From Hyphomicrobiales bacterium (GTDB lineage: Bacteria > Pseudomonadota > Alphaproteobacteria > Rhizobiales > Rhizobiaceae), in assembly GCA_900472395.1 (NCBI GenBank), contig UCHV01000024.1, positions 156,708 to 220,707 on the forward strand: a stretch of DNA of 64,000 nt, written 5' to 3'. Under the pieces are notes generated by a model. It was given only the letters and a program-made list of their open reading frames with translations, had not been told where the DNA came from and did not search any database. This document shows, piece by piece, positions 26,701-35,322 of this stretch (within the stretch, counting starts at the first letter, position 1; every line of letters starts with the position of its first letter). A program made the translations under genes and the position numbers.

Positions 26701-28050
26701 TTGAACAAGCCCGTCAATCCGGCGAGTGCGATCGAGGCGGTCGAAAACGCCGTCCGCACCCATTCGCGGCCGTCTGAAATCCGCATCACCGATATGCGCA
26801 TCGCCGTTGTCACTGGCATCTGCTATTATCCCATTATCCGGATCGACACCAATCAGGGCATTTACGGCCTTGGGGAGGTGAGAGACGGAGGACATCCGGA
26901 AAGCGCCCTGAGGCTGAAGAGCTTCCTGCTGGGCCAGAACCCGTGCAATGTCGACATGATCTTCAACGCTTTGAAGCTTTATGGCGGCGACGGCCGCGAG
27001 GGCGGCGGCATCTCCGGCATTGAGATCGCGCTCTGGGACCTCGTCGGCAAGATTTACGGTGTCCCCTGCCACCAGTTCTTCGGCGGCAAATATCGTGACA
27101 GCGTGCGCATCTATGGCGATACGCCCGCGCCGGAACATCTGACGCCGGAAGCCTATGCCAAGGCGGTGCGCGCCCGCGCCGACATGGGCCTTACCTTTAT
27201 CAAGTTCGACCTGCCGCCGAAGCTCTTCGAAACCACCGAAGGGGCGCTTGTCGGCTCGGCAACCCGGCATGAATACGATCTCGGACGCAGCACCAGGACG
27301 GCCGGATCGGGTCGTGGCGCAAAAATCTCGGAAAAAGGTATCGAAGCCGCCGTCGAAATTGTTCGAGCGGTGCGCGCGGAGGTCGGCCCGGACATCTCGC
27401 TCTGCGTCGACCATTTCGGCGAGGGCTATATCACCGCCGACGAGGCGATCCGGATCGGCAAGGCGCTCGAGCCGTTCAACCTGGCCTGGATCGAGGATCC
27501 GGTGATATGGCATGACATCAAAGGCCACAAGAAGGTTGCGGATTCCTTGTTCACACCGGTTGCCGGCGGTGAGGATCTTTATCTCGTGGATGGTTTCCGC
27601 GAGGCGATCGAGACGCAAGCCTTCGATGTCCTTCATCCGGACCTGCTGACCTCGGGCGGCATGCTGGAAACCAAACGCATCGCAGATTACGGAGCGGCCC
27701 ATGGCCTGGCGACTGCGTTGCATTCCTGCTGCTCGCCCATCGGCTTCATGGCCAACGTCCATTGCGGTGCGGCCATTAACAGCCTGATGGCCGTAGAGCA
27801 TCACGGTCTCGACGTGCCGTTCTGGGAAGAGCTTGTGACCGGTCTTGCGCCAAATTATCTCGACAATGGCTACGTGGCGGTTCCCGACCTCCCGGGATTG
27901 GGATTGGATCTCAACCTCGACGCGATCACCGACAATCTGCGCGATCCCGATAGCCTCTTCCTCCCGACGGAAGATTGGAATAAGCGCAAGGCCGGCTTCG
28001 AACGGGTTGAACCGCCGCGCTATCAGACGCAACTCGTTCGCAATAAGTAA
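26701..28050 (+). CDS. Enolase-superfamily (mandelate racemase/MLE) enzyme
   Basis: Predicted dehydratase, epimerase or racemase of an acid substrate, 449 residues. Metal-binding acids are seen in CVDHFGEG, AWIEDPV and AGGEDLY, with Lys in FIKFDLPP and His in ALHSCCSP as candidate bases. The 449-residue length exceeds the usual ~380-400, with an insertion near residues 175-200. I chose TTG at 26701, seven bases after AGGAG; an ATG at 26695 is too close to that SD. It is the last gene of the Rieske operon and a distant paralogue of the gene at 5941-7137. Confidence 0.88.
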   Translation: MNKPVNPASAIEAVENAVRTHSRPSEIRITDMRIAVVTGICYYPIIRIDTNQGIYGLGEVRDGGHPESALRLKSFLLGQNPCNVDMIFNALKLYGGDGREGGGISGIEIALWDLVGKIYGVPCHQFFGGKYRDSVRIYGDTPAPEHLTPEAYAKAVRARADMGLTFIKFDLPPKLFETTEGALVGSATRHEYDLGRSTRTAGSGRGAKISEKGIEAAVEIVRAVRAEVGPDISLCVDHFGEGYITADEAIRIGKALEPFNLAWIEDPVIWHDIKGHKKVADSLFTPVAGGEDLYLVDGFREAIETQAFDVLHPDLLTSGGMLETKRIADYGAAHGLATALHSCCSPIGFMANVHCGAAINSLMAVEHHGLDVPFWEELVTGLAPNYLDNGYVAVPDLPGLGLDLNLDAITDNLRDPDSLFLPTEDWNKRKAGFERVEPPRYQTQLVRNK

Positions 28051-28527
28051 CTGCATTTCACACCGCGCAGTCTGTCACTGAAAAAATTATAGACCCGTAA
28101 GATGCCGACGGGTCTAATCCTTGGAGTCGTGACTGCTTGAAGTCAGCCGAATGGAGGTATTCCCAATCCCGTGACCATAGCGCTGAAGGAGTTCCCTTGA
28201 TCAAACCGCTTGCAGGCTTAGTGTGCTAGCGCTCGCGCGACGAGAGAGGGTGTTTCATGGGGGGCAAAATCAGCCTGCTGGTGAGCACGGCCATTTTCCC
28301 GGTTCGTCCGGGCCGGTTGACGACAAGTGAGGGCGTGGCAGTTCCGACGCCTCATTCGGTAACTTAGTTCCATAATTCGCATAAGCGTGGCCGCAATATT
28401 TACAGCAGCGTAAGCCTGCGTAGGTGGGAATAATTTGAGGGTCGCGGGTTCAACACGGTTCAAGGTAAGGGACACCACTATGGGCCTCTTCGAAGACGCG
28501 CAATTCACGATTGAATCCAGGTCATGT
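28051..28527. other. Intergenic stretch without a recognisable gene
   Basis: The 477 bases between the enolase-superfamily gene and ridA hold a bidirectional hairpin at 28091-28115 and no supported gene. A minus-strand frame of 111 codons (28218-28553) overlaps the ridA 3' end and resembles nothing known to me. The A/T-rich patch around 28360-28440 differs in composition from the genes on both sides. That could mark remnant or imported DNA. Confidence 0.4.
28091..28115 (-). terminator. Hairpin terminator, stronger in minus direction
   Basis: Arms AGACCCGT (28091-28098) and ACGGGTCT (28108-28115) form a perfect 8-base-pair stem. Read on the minus strand it is followed by ATAATTTTTT, a good intrinsic terminator for transcripts coming from ridA. 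On the plus strand the tail (AATCCTT) is weak, though it lies only 40 bases after the Rieske operon ends and may still work in that direction. Confidence 0.6.
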
Positions 28528-28923
28528 TCAACGGGCAGCTGGCTTGTACGCAATCACGTCCATTTCCACTTTGATAGAGACCATCATCGGGGACTGGACC
28601 GTCGAACGCGCCGGCGGGTGATCAAGGAAATGTTTCGCGAAAACGGCATTGAAGCTGGAAAAGTCGCGGGCGTCGTCAAGCCAGACATTGACTTTCACGA
28701 CGTCTTCCAACGCACAGTCCGCCAGCTTCAGAACCTCTTTCACATTGGCGATGACCAGTTCGGTTTGAGCCACGATGGAGCCCTCGACGATCTCACCGTC
28801 AATGGTCGGAACCTGTCCTGAGACGTATACGAAATCGCCTGCGCGCACGGCTTTTGAAAATGGGCGACGCCCGCCACCCGCCTGATCGTCTGCCATGCCG
28901 TAGCGAATGATGTCATCCGTCAT
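28528..28923 (-). CDS. RidA family (YjgF/YER057c/UK114) enamine/imine deaminase
   Basis: Small trimeric hydrolase of 131 residues. The catalytic Arg106 (PPARSTV) and Glu120 (KVEMDVIAY) match the active residues of true RidA proteins, which hydrolyse reactive enamines such as 2-aminoacrylate to keto acids and ammonia. It lies 50 bases downstream of a PLP enzyme of the D-serine dehydratase/D-threonine aldolase type. That enzyme could produce such enamines, so the pair makes functional sense. It is the last gene of the amino-sugar operon. SD is weak. Confidence 0.9.
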   Translation of the reverse strand: MTDDIIRYGMADDQAGGGRRPFSKAVRAGDFVYVSGQVPTIDGEIVEGSIVAQTELVIANVKEVLKLADCALEDVVKVNVWLDDARDFSSFNAVFAKHFLDHPPARSTVQSPMMVSIKVEMDVIAYKPAAR

Positions 28924-28973
28924 TTTATTGTCCCGTTCTAAAGTGAAAAAAGCCGTCTAAAGTTCCGGTGTCG

Positions 28974-30068
28974 TCACCAGACAGCCCCACGCGCATCGAC
29001 CGTTTCGATGCGCGTCACGATGTCGTCGCGGTGGAAGACTAGCCGATCGAACAGGTTGGCTATGACGCAGGCGTGGTTCGGCATTATCCTTACGACCTCA
29101 CCGACTTCGGCAAATTCAATCGGGCAGTGCTGAAGATCCACCATCGCATGCTCCTCGGAGAGTGAAACGATGCGAGCGCCTTTGAAACCCACGATGGTCC
29201 CGTGGTCTTCGAAACCGAACAGATCCGAGGTCAGCGCCTTCGAGCCGGCATCAAGTATGGCGCGGCTGGCAGTGGGGCGCGACACAACAGTGGCCAAGAC
29301 ATGCAATGCAAAATCATCGGATGTGCAATGGCCGCAACGGTCAGTGCTGCGATCGTTGAAGACATAGGTCCCGGCCCTGTGCTCGGTGGCAGAGGGGACG
29401 AGATGGGCCTGAAACAGGTCCGGGGTCCCGCCGCTCGACACCACCGGGCAGGCAATATTGCTTTGCCCCAGGAGGCGCAAAGTCATTGCCATAAAGCTTT
29501 CTACGTCGGTTGCACGGCCGATACCCGGATAGGTCATGATCCCGCCGAAGCTCAAACCGGGCGATGCGGCGACGATGGTTGCAAGCGCATGTGCCGCTTC
29601 AGGTGTCTGGACCCCGCAACGGCCTCCGCCGGTATCGCATTCCACCAGCACGTTGAGAGGCCTTGCCGGTTCGAAAGTGTCGGCAAGGCCAGAGAGTGCA
29701 GTGACGTTGTCGACGGTTACCGATAGCTTAGGTACGCGCGCGTTCAGCAATTTCAAACGCTGAAGCTTTGCTGCGCCGAGCACGTTGTAGGTGAGAAGGA
29801 TGTCCTCGAAACCGGCATTGGCGAAAATCTCCACCTCGCTCAGCTTCTGACAGTTGATGCCCACAGCACCTGCGTGCATTTGCTGCCGGGCTATGGAGGC
29901 ATTCTTGTGGGTCTTGATGTGAGGCCGGAAACGCCTTCCATGCTGATCCATGTAGGCTTGAACGCGGCCGATATTGGCGGCGAGCCGATCTTCATCGATC
30001 ACCGGCATCGGTGTGGCAATATCAACCAGTCTATCGCCGGGGATCGGCCAGAAATCACTCTTGCTCAT
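28974..30068 (-). CDS. DSD1-fold PLP enzyme (D-threonine aldolase / D-serine dehydratase-like)
   Basis: Fold-type III PLP enzyme of 364 residues. An alanine-racemase-like N-terminal barrel contains the PLP lysine in RPHIKTHK (Lys52). The C-terminal D-ser-dehydrat domain carries the zinc-type His-x-Cys in PNHACVI (His332, Cys334). Members cleave D-threonine or beta-hydroxyaspartate, or dehydrate D-serine, with PLP and a divalent metal. GAGAAG precedes the ATG. The gene lies 90 bases after the ATPase and 50 before ridA. Its link to a sugar operon is unusual; it may act on a hydroxy-amino-acid part of the imported compound. Confidence 0.87.
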   Translation of the reverse strand: MSKSDFWPIPGDRLVDIATPMPVIDEDRLAANIGRVQAYMDQHGRRFRPHIKTHKNASIARQQMHAGAVGINCQKLSEVEIFANAGFEDILLTYNVLGAAKLQRLKLLNARVPKLSVTVDNVTALSGLADTFEPARPLNVLVECDTGGGRCGVQTPEAAHALATIVAASPGLSFGGIMTYPGIGRATDVESFMAMTLRLLGQSNIACPVVSSGGTPDLFQAHLVPSATEHRAGTYVFNDRSTDRCGHCTSDDFALHVLATVVSRPTASRAILDAGSKALTSDLFGFEDHGTIVGFKGARIVSLSEEHAMVDLQHCPIEFAEVGEVVRIMPNHACVIANLFDRLVFHRDDIVTRIETVDARGAVW

Positions 30069-30158
30069 CGCAGCTTCTCGGTAATTCGGTCATGTTTAGC
30101 TCTAGAAGGAGCGACGCGGACATCCGTCGTCGACCAGCCCGCGGGTGAACGAGGCGTC

Positions 30159-31226
30159 TCAGATGATGATCCGACGCTCGGTCTTCGCGTCGAAGATATG
30201 CAGGGCAGATGTATCCATCCGGATCGCGATCTCGTCATCGGTATGCATCTCGATACGTTCGCGTATTGAGGCGATAACCGGGGTGTTGCCGAGCATGACC
30301 GTCACCTGGGTTTCGGATCCTGTCGGTTCGATAAGTGCGACCCGGCCCTTAATTCCGCCGGAAGCAACGGAAATTTGCTCCGGACGAATGCCTAGAATCA
30401 GCTCTCTTCCAGCCTCTACTGGAGGTGCGGAGGGCAGAGGAAGAAGAACGCCGCTCTCGGATCTGAATGACGGCTCCGATCCTTCGGCGATTGTTCCTCG
30501 AATGAAATTCATTCCCGGCGAGCCGATGAAACCCGCGACAAAGAGATTAGCCGGCCGGTCGTAGAGTTCGAGCGGCGAACCAACCTGCTCGACATTGCCA
30601 TCACGCATGACAACGATCTTGTCGGCCATCGTCATGGCCTCAATCTGGTCATGGGTTACGTAGATTGTTGTCGTCTTGAGACGTTGATGAAGCTGTTTGA
30701 TCTCAGATCGCATCTGCACACGCAACTTGGCGTCGAGATTGGAAAGCGGCTCATCGAACAGAAAAACCTGCGGCTGGCGCACGATAGCCCGTCCCATCGC
30801 CACACGCTGCCGCTGGCCCCCTGACAGGTTGCGCGGATAGCGGTCAAGCAGTCGCTCGAGCCCGAGTATCTGCGCTGCCTGACGAACGCGCTCGCGGATT
30901 TCCTGCTTTGGCGCTTTCGCCAGCTTCAGAGAGAAGCCCATATTAGCCTCGACTGTCAAATGCGGGTAAAGGGCATAAGACTGAAAGACCATCGCAATGT
31001 CGCGCTCTTTCGGGGCAACATCATTGACAACTCGTGTGCCGATGGAGATCTCTCCGCCTGAAATTTCTTCCAGACCCGCGATCATTCGCAGCAGGGTTGA
31101 TTTTCCGCAGCCTGAAGGGCCGACAAGAATGACGAATTCGCCATCCTGAATGTCGACATTCACGCCGTGCAGGACATCGAAGTGACCATAGCTCTTGCGG
31201 ATATTATTGACAGTTACCGATGCCAT
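30159..31226 (-). CDS. CUT1 sugar ABC transporter ATPase (UgpC/MalK type)
   Basis: ATPase of 355 residues with GPSGCGKST at 36-44, LSGGQRQ, Walker B ending in DEP and the H-loop His. The ATG at 31226 is preceded by CCGGAG at good spacing; a TTG 15 bases earlier is less likely. In this operon the ATPase is split from its permeases by the SIS and GatZ-like genes, and is followed by the PLP enzyme and ridA. Confidence 0.95.
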   Translation of the reverse strand: MASVTVNNIRKSYGHFDVLHGVNVDIQDGEFVILVGPSGCGKSTLLRMIAGLEEISGGEISIGTRVVNDVAPKERDIAMVFQSYALYPHLTVEANMGFSLKLAKAPKQEIRERVRQAAQILGLERLLDRYPRNLSGGQRQRVAMGRAIVRQPQVFLFDEPLSNLDAKLRVQMRSEIKQLHQRLKTTTIYVTHDQIEAMTMADKIVVMRDGNVEQVGSPLELYDRPANLFVAGFIGSPGMNFIRGTIAEGSEPSFRSESGVLLPLPSAPPVEAGRELILGIRPEQISVASGGIKGRVALIEPTGSETQVTVMLGNTPVIASIRERIEMHTDDEIAIRMDTSALHIFDAKTERRIII

Positions 31227-31284
31227 CGTCGTCTCCGGCAAATAGGATTTGTGATCTAAGCGCTATCAAGGCGGCCACAGCCGC

Positions 31285-32586
31285 TTATCGACTGGCCGTC
31301 GCTTGTGAATAGGGTGCGAGCGCAGCATCGATTGCCGCGAGGCACAGGTCGCGGGCCAATGGCTTAACCCTTCCGGCAACGACATCGGGGTAGATGCGGC
31401 CCAGATGCTGGCTGATCAGCGTTTCGGGGATCGGCGTCGACAATTCGGCGAACAACTGATCGACTGCTGCGGATACTGTTTTGTCCGGCCAGTAATAGCG
31501 AATGCGATCGCTGTAGCTGAAGTGGCGCTGCAGCCTCTGTTCTTCCGCCGAACCACCATAATGGCTTTCCCAATGATCGGGAACGTCCAGCATGACCGTC
31601 TCCATGACCTTGTAAAGCCTTGGCATTCCCGCATTCGTGAACAACGTCTGGTGGATGAGGTCAAGGCCGTAGAGAGCCTCTCTGAGGGCGAAGGTCAGGC
31701 CGGGACCGACTTTCAGGATGCCGAACCCGCCGTCGACCAGGGCGGACAATTCGGCTGCCGGCTGGTAATCAGTGGAATGGGCTTCAAACAGGAGGCCCGG
31801 CATCTGGTCGAGAGATGCGATGAGGTCGCGTGCACGCTCAGGCCGGTAGAGCACGACATTGGCATTGCCGAACTCGACGCCCGGCTGAACGACGATGCCG
31901 ATAACCCGTTCCAGAGCCTGCTCGACGCCCTCTGCGTTGAAGGCAGTCTGATGGACCTCAAGTGTCTTGATCGCAGCGTCCGGTCGGGTGATGTCAATCT
32001 CATCCAGGGTGTGCGTGGCACCGCCCGGCGGCGGAACCTCTGTGCCGATGATGTAGACGGGCGGCTTGCTTCCGATCCGCCCGGCCGCGTCCTCGGCGGC
32101 CTTGGCAAGCCGTGCTGCGCGCATAGCCGTCAGTTCGTCTGCCAAGGCAACCGGCTCGCCGGCACAGCCCATCGATGTGTCGAGATGCAGCTTTTCGAAA
32201 CCCGCCTCGACATAGGAGATGATCATTGCTTCGGCGCGCGCCATGGCGTCGTCAGCGGAAAGCTTGCGCCACGGATTGGGACCGAGGTGATCGCCGCCCA
32301 GGATGATGCGATCAAGAGGAAATCCGACAGATAGGGCGATACGCTCGACGAACCTGCGGAAATCCTTCGGGGTCATGCCCGTATAGCCGCCTTCCTGGTT
32401 GACCTGATTGCAGGTCGCTTCCAGCAGCACAGCCTGATCCTCCCGCAAGGCCCGCAGAAGTGCGGCCTCGATCACCAGCGGATGCGCGGAGCAGACGGAG
32501 GTAATGCCACGCGGTGAGGCTACTGTTCGCGGAGCGAACAGTTTGCCGAGGGCGGTATTCCTATTTGTATCGAGTGCCGTGCTCAT
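31285..32586 (-). CDS. gatZ: D-tagatose-bisphosphate aldolase class II subunit (GatZ/KbaZ/AgaZ-like)
   Basis: TIM-barrel protein of 433 residues matching GatZ/KbaZ/AgaZ, the subunit needed for full activity of tagatose-1,6-bisphosphate aldolase. Recognisable stretches are CSAHPLVIEAAL, EATCNQVNQEGGYTGM and GGDHLGPNPWR. The start overlaps the stop of the SIS gene by four bases. No GatY/KbaY catalytic subunit and no tagatose-6-phosphate kinase are in the window. Either the partners are elsewhere or this protein acts alone on another phosphorylated ketose. Confidence 0.9.
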   Translation of the reverse strand: MSTALDTNRNTALGKLFAPRTVASPRGITSVCSAHPLVIEAALLRALREDQAVLLEATCNQVNQEGGYTGMTPKDFRRFVERIALSVGFPLDRIILGGDHLGPNPWRKLSADDAMARAEAMIISYVEAGFEKLHLDTSMGCAGEPVALADELTAMRAARLAKAAEDAAGRIGSKPPVYIIGTEVPPPGGATHTLDEIDITRPDAAIKTLEVHQTAFNAEGVEQALERVIGIVVQPGVEFGNANVVLYRPERARDLIASLDQMPGLLFEAHSTDYQPAAELSALVDGGFGILKVGPGLTFALREALYGLDLIHQTLFTNAGMPRLYKVMETVMLDVPDHWESHYGGSAEEQRLQRHFSYSDRIRYYWPDKTVSAAVDQLFAELSTPIPETLISQHLGRIYPDVVAGRVKPLARDLCLAAIDAALAPYSQATASR

Positions 32587-33536
32587 GCCAGCGTCACAAC
32601 CTTGGTCAGATGGCGCGGTGCGACCGTGTCGAGGTTACGCGATTGTGCCACGCGTTCACCCAGTATCTGCAGGGCGGGCAGCAGGACCAGAGCGGCGGTT
32701 TCGAGATCGGCGTCTACAGTCAGCGAGAGATCGCCAGGGCCGCCAAGTCCGACCACGAACGCGCCTTTTTCCTGCAGCTCTTCAACGAGCTTGGCTTCAG
32801 CATCCTTCTGGTCGGCGCTGTAGAGCATGACCGCTGCGGTCTTGTCGTCGACGAGGCTGATCGGGCCGTGGCGATATTCGAGCGGATGGAAAGCCTGGGT
32901 CATCACCTGGCTCATTTCCATCAGCTTCAGCGCACCTTCCGAGGCGATGCCATAAAGCGGGCCGCCGCCGAGAAAAACGACATGGGACCGCTCATGCATG
33001 CGCGAAGACAGCGATGCGTCGAGTGAGCGCGCCAGGGCTTCCGCCGATCTGGCGATCGTGGCGGGAAGAACCTGTCCAAGCATCTGCAGGCCGAGCAGGA
33101 GCATCAGGCTTGCAGACACGGTCATGACGATACCCTCTTCGGGGTGCGTCGGCGATGCAACGAGCTGGTCACAGTTATTGGCAAGCGAGCTTTCTGCTTC
33201 CACCGTCAAGCCAGTGACAAAAGCACCGTTGGCGCGGCTGTGCTTTGCGGCGGCAACGGCCTCGGTGGTCTCTCCGCTTCGGGAAATCACGACGACATGC
33301 GTGCTGGTCCAATCCGGCCAGAAGACGGAAGGGCGGTTGAGCCATTCTGCTCCCGGCACTGCGATCGCCGGGCGACCTGCCTTGTTTGCGGAGGCTGCAA
33401 GTGTCTGGGCGAGATAGTAGGATGTGCCGCAGCCGACGAAAACGAGCTGCTCGCCTCTGTCTGTGCTGCCGTTCGAGCCAAGAGCCTTCTCCCAATAGGG
33501 GAACTGCTCGAAAATCACCTTTTCGGTCGTGTTCAT
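32583..33536 (-). CDS. SIS-domain sugar isomerase/deaminase (AgaS-like)
   Basis: Protein of 317 residues with two SIS domains, related to AgaS and the isomerase half of GlmS. Phosphosugar-binding motifs are SRSGETTEA in the first domain and PLEYRHGP in the second. AgaS deaminates and isomerises galactosamine-6-phosphate to tagatose-6-phosphate. The ATG at 33536 follows CGGAGAC; the open frame upstream overlaps the permease and was rejected. Overlap with gatZ and proximity to a BadF-type kinase point to amino-sugar breakdown, with galactosamine as the most likely type. Confidence 0.88.
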   Translation of the reverse strand: MNTTEKVIFEQFPYWEKALGSNGSTDRGEQLVFVGCGTSYYLAQTLAASANKAGRPAIAVPGAEWLNRPSVFWPDWTSTHVVVISRSGETTEAVAAAKHSRANGAFVTGLTVEAESSLANNCDQLVASPTHPEEGIVMTVSASLMLLLGLQMLGQVLPATIARSAEALARSLDASLSSRMHERSHVVFLGGGPLYGIASEGALKLMEMSQVMTQAFHPLEYRHGPISLVDDKTAAVMLYSADQKDAEAKLVEELQEKGAFVVGLGGPGDLSLTVDADLETAALVLLPALQILGERVAQSRNLDTVAPRHLTKVVTLA

Positions 33537-33547
33537 GTTGTCTCCGA

Positions 33548-34405
33548 TTACTTGACTGAGCCGGCCAGCAGACCGCTGACGAGGTATCTGTTGAGGAAAA
33601 TGACGACGAGGGCAGGAATGATGATGGCGATTGATCCGCTCGCGGTAATCAGCCCGTAGTCGATGAAGTTTTTGGTGACGAACTCCGGAATGAGCACCGT
33701 CAGTGGCTTGGTAACCTGGGGTGAGAAGATCAGCGGAACCAGGTATTGCCCCCATGCACCAAGGAAGGTGATGATCGCTGCCGCCGTCAGGCCAGGCCCG
33801 GCGAGAGGCAAGACGATGTTGAAGAAGATGTAGAGGCGACCGGCACCGTCGAGCTGGGCCGCCTCTTCGAGCGCGAGAGGAAGCGCGTCGAAGACACTGC
33901 GCAGCAGCCACAGCGAAAGCGGCAGGTAAGCTGAGACATAGATCAGCGCAACTCCGAGATAGGTATCGACCAGCTGCATCTTGATCATGATCTGATAGAG
34001 CGGGATCAGCACCGCATAGGCAGGGATCGCGAGCGTGGCGATAACCGCGCCGAACAGCACATTGCGTCCGCGAAATTGTATGCGGGTGAAGGCGTATGCG
34101 CCGAGCGCCGAGACGGCGACACAAAGAGCGGTTGCGGCAGCAGAGGTTACGATGCTGTTGAACAGCGCCGCACGAAACTGTTTCCAGACCTCGACCCCGC
34201 CGATCCGCGATACATTGATCCCCAACAGGCGTGCGTAGTGGTCGAACGTGAAATGCTGCGGGAAGAAGTTGATGGGGCGTACCGAGAAATCTTCCGTTGG
34301 CGTCACGGAACTGGCGATCGTCCAGTAGATTGGTCCAAGCGACCAGACGAGCAGCAACGCAATGCCTGACCAGATGAGGAGGCGGTAAAAAATCGACGGT
34401 TTCAT
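33548..34405 (-). CDS. CUT1 ABC transporter permease (MalG type)
   Basis: Inner-membrane permease of 285 residues with six segments and an EAA loop (LEEAAQLDGAG). The ATG at 34405 overlaps the stop of the MalF-like permease (ATGA-type junction); the longer open frame upstream is out of phase with any gene and was discarded. It lies 11 bases before the SIS gene in the fourth CUT1 operon. Confidence 0.93.
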   Translation of the reverse strand: MKPSIFYRLLIWSGIALLLVWSLGPIYWTIASSVTPTEDFSVRPINFFPQHFTFDHYARLLGINVSRIGGVEVWKQFRAALFNSIVTSAAATALCVAVSALGAYAFTRIQFRGRNVLFGAVIATLAIPAYAVLIPLYQIMIKMQLVDTYLGVALIYVSAYLPLSLWLLRSVFDALPLALEEAAQLDGAGRLYIFFNIVLPLAGPGLTAAAIITFLGAWGQYLVPLIFSPQVTKPLTVLIPEFVTKNFIDYGLITASGSIAIIIPALVVIFLNRYLVSGLLAGSVK

Positions 34406-35322
34406 CAGTCGAACCTTGTGTTGCGGTAGACTCGAAGGACGTAGATGAGCGAGACGAGCAACGAGACGAAGGTGATCGTCACGGAAAGCGCCATGCCATA
34501 CGAGAAGCGCAGGTTCTGAAATGTTTCGAGATAGATCTGCACAAGGATGGGCCGGGTCTCGAGACTGGCGCCGGAAAGGACCCAGGCCTCGTCGAACAGG
34601 TTGAATGCATTGACCGTGGCATTTGTCATCGAAACCGCGATCGCAGTGCGTACGAGCGGAAGCGTGACCAGCGTAAACATCTGCGGTCGGGTCGCACCGT
34701 CGATGCGCGCCGCCTCGTAGAGGTGGCTCGGTATGCTCTGCATCGCGGCCAGAACGATCACGATGGTAAGGGGCATCATCCGCCAAACATGGACGACCGT
34801 GACCGCGATGATCGCGCTTGTCCGGTCGTTGAACCAGACGTGATTGTCAAAGGGCAGGCCAAGGGCCGAAAGAATGCCATTCAGCAGGCCGGCGCCGGGT
34901 TGATAGATCCACAGCCAGATCACCGAGTTGACGACGCCAGGCAGTGCCCAGGGCAGGATCACCGCAGCAAGAATCCAACGGCGGCCGACCCTGACTTGGT
35001 TGATCAGCGATGCCGCCAGAACGCCGAACACGGTTTCGGCGACCACCGCAAGCAGGACGTAAATCAGGGTATTGGTCCATGTGGATGCCAACTGTCCGTC
35101 CGAAAACATCCGTGCGTAGTTGTCCAGTCCGACGAATGGGGTGCCCGCCTGCATCGGATTGACCCGATGAAGGCTATCCCACAGTGTACGCCCCATCGGA
35201 TAAAATACGAGCGCCGCCATGGTGATGAGGATGGGAGAGACGAGGAGTATGCCGAGGGAAGCATCGGCGTTGAAGCCGATGCCCTTGTTCTGGGCACTGC
35301 GTCCCGCAGTTGCAGCGGTCAT
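34405..35322 (-). CDS. CUT1 ABC transporter permease (MalF type)
   Basis: Inner-membrane permease of 305 residues. About 25 cytoplasmic residues precede six membrane segments, with EAA loop LYEAARIDGAT. The ATG overlaps the binding-protein stop by four bases. It pairs with the MalG-like permease, which overlaps its own stop. Confidence 0.93.
   Translation of the reverse strand: MTAATAGRSAQNKGIGFNADASLGILLVSPILITMAALVFYPMGRTLWDSLHRVNPMQAGTPFVGLDNYARMFSDGQLASTWTNTLIYVLLAVVAETVFGVLAASLINQVRVGRRWILAAVILPWALPGVVNSVIWLWIYQPGAGLLNGILSALGLPFDNHVWFNDRTSAIIAVTVVHVWRMMPLTIVIVLAAMQSIPSHLYEAARIDGATRPQMFTLVTLPLVRTAIAVSMTNATVNAFNLFDEAWVLSGASLETRPILVQIYLETFQNLRFSYGMALSVTITFVSLLVSLIYVLRVYRNTRFD

Noticed and set aside
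25969..28056. 695-codon open frame on the minus strand across the ATPase and enolase-superfamily genes
   Set aside because: It is antisense to two well-supported genes with clear motifs, has no SD, and its translation is low in recognisable features. High-GC codon bias explains its length.
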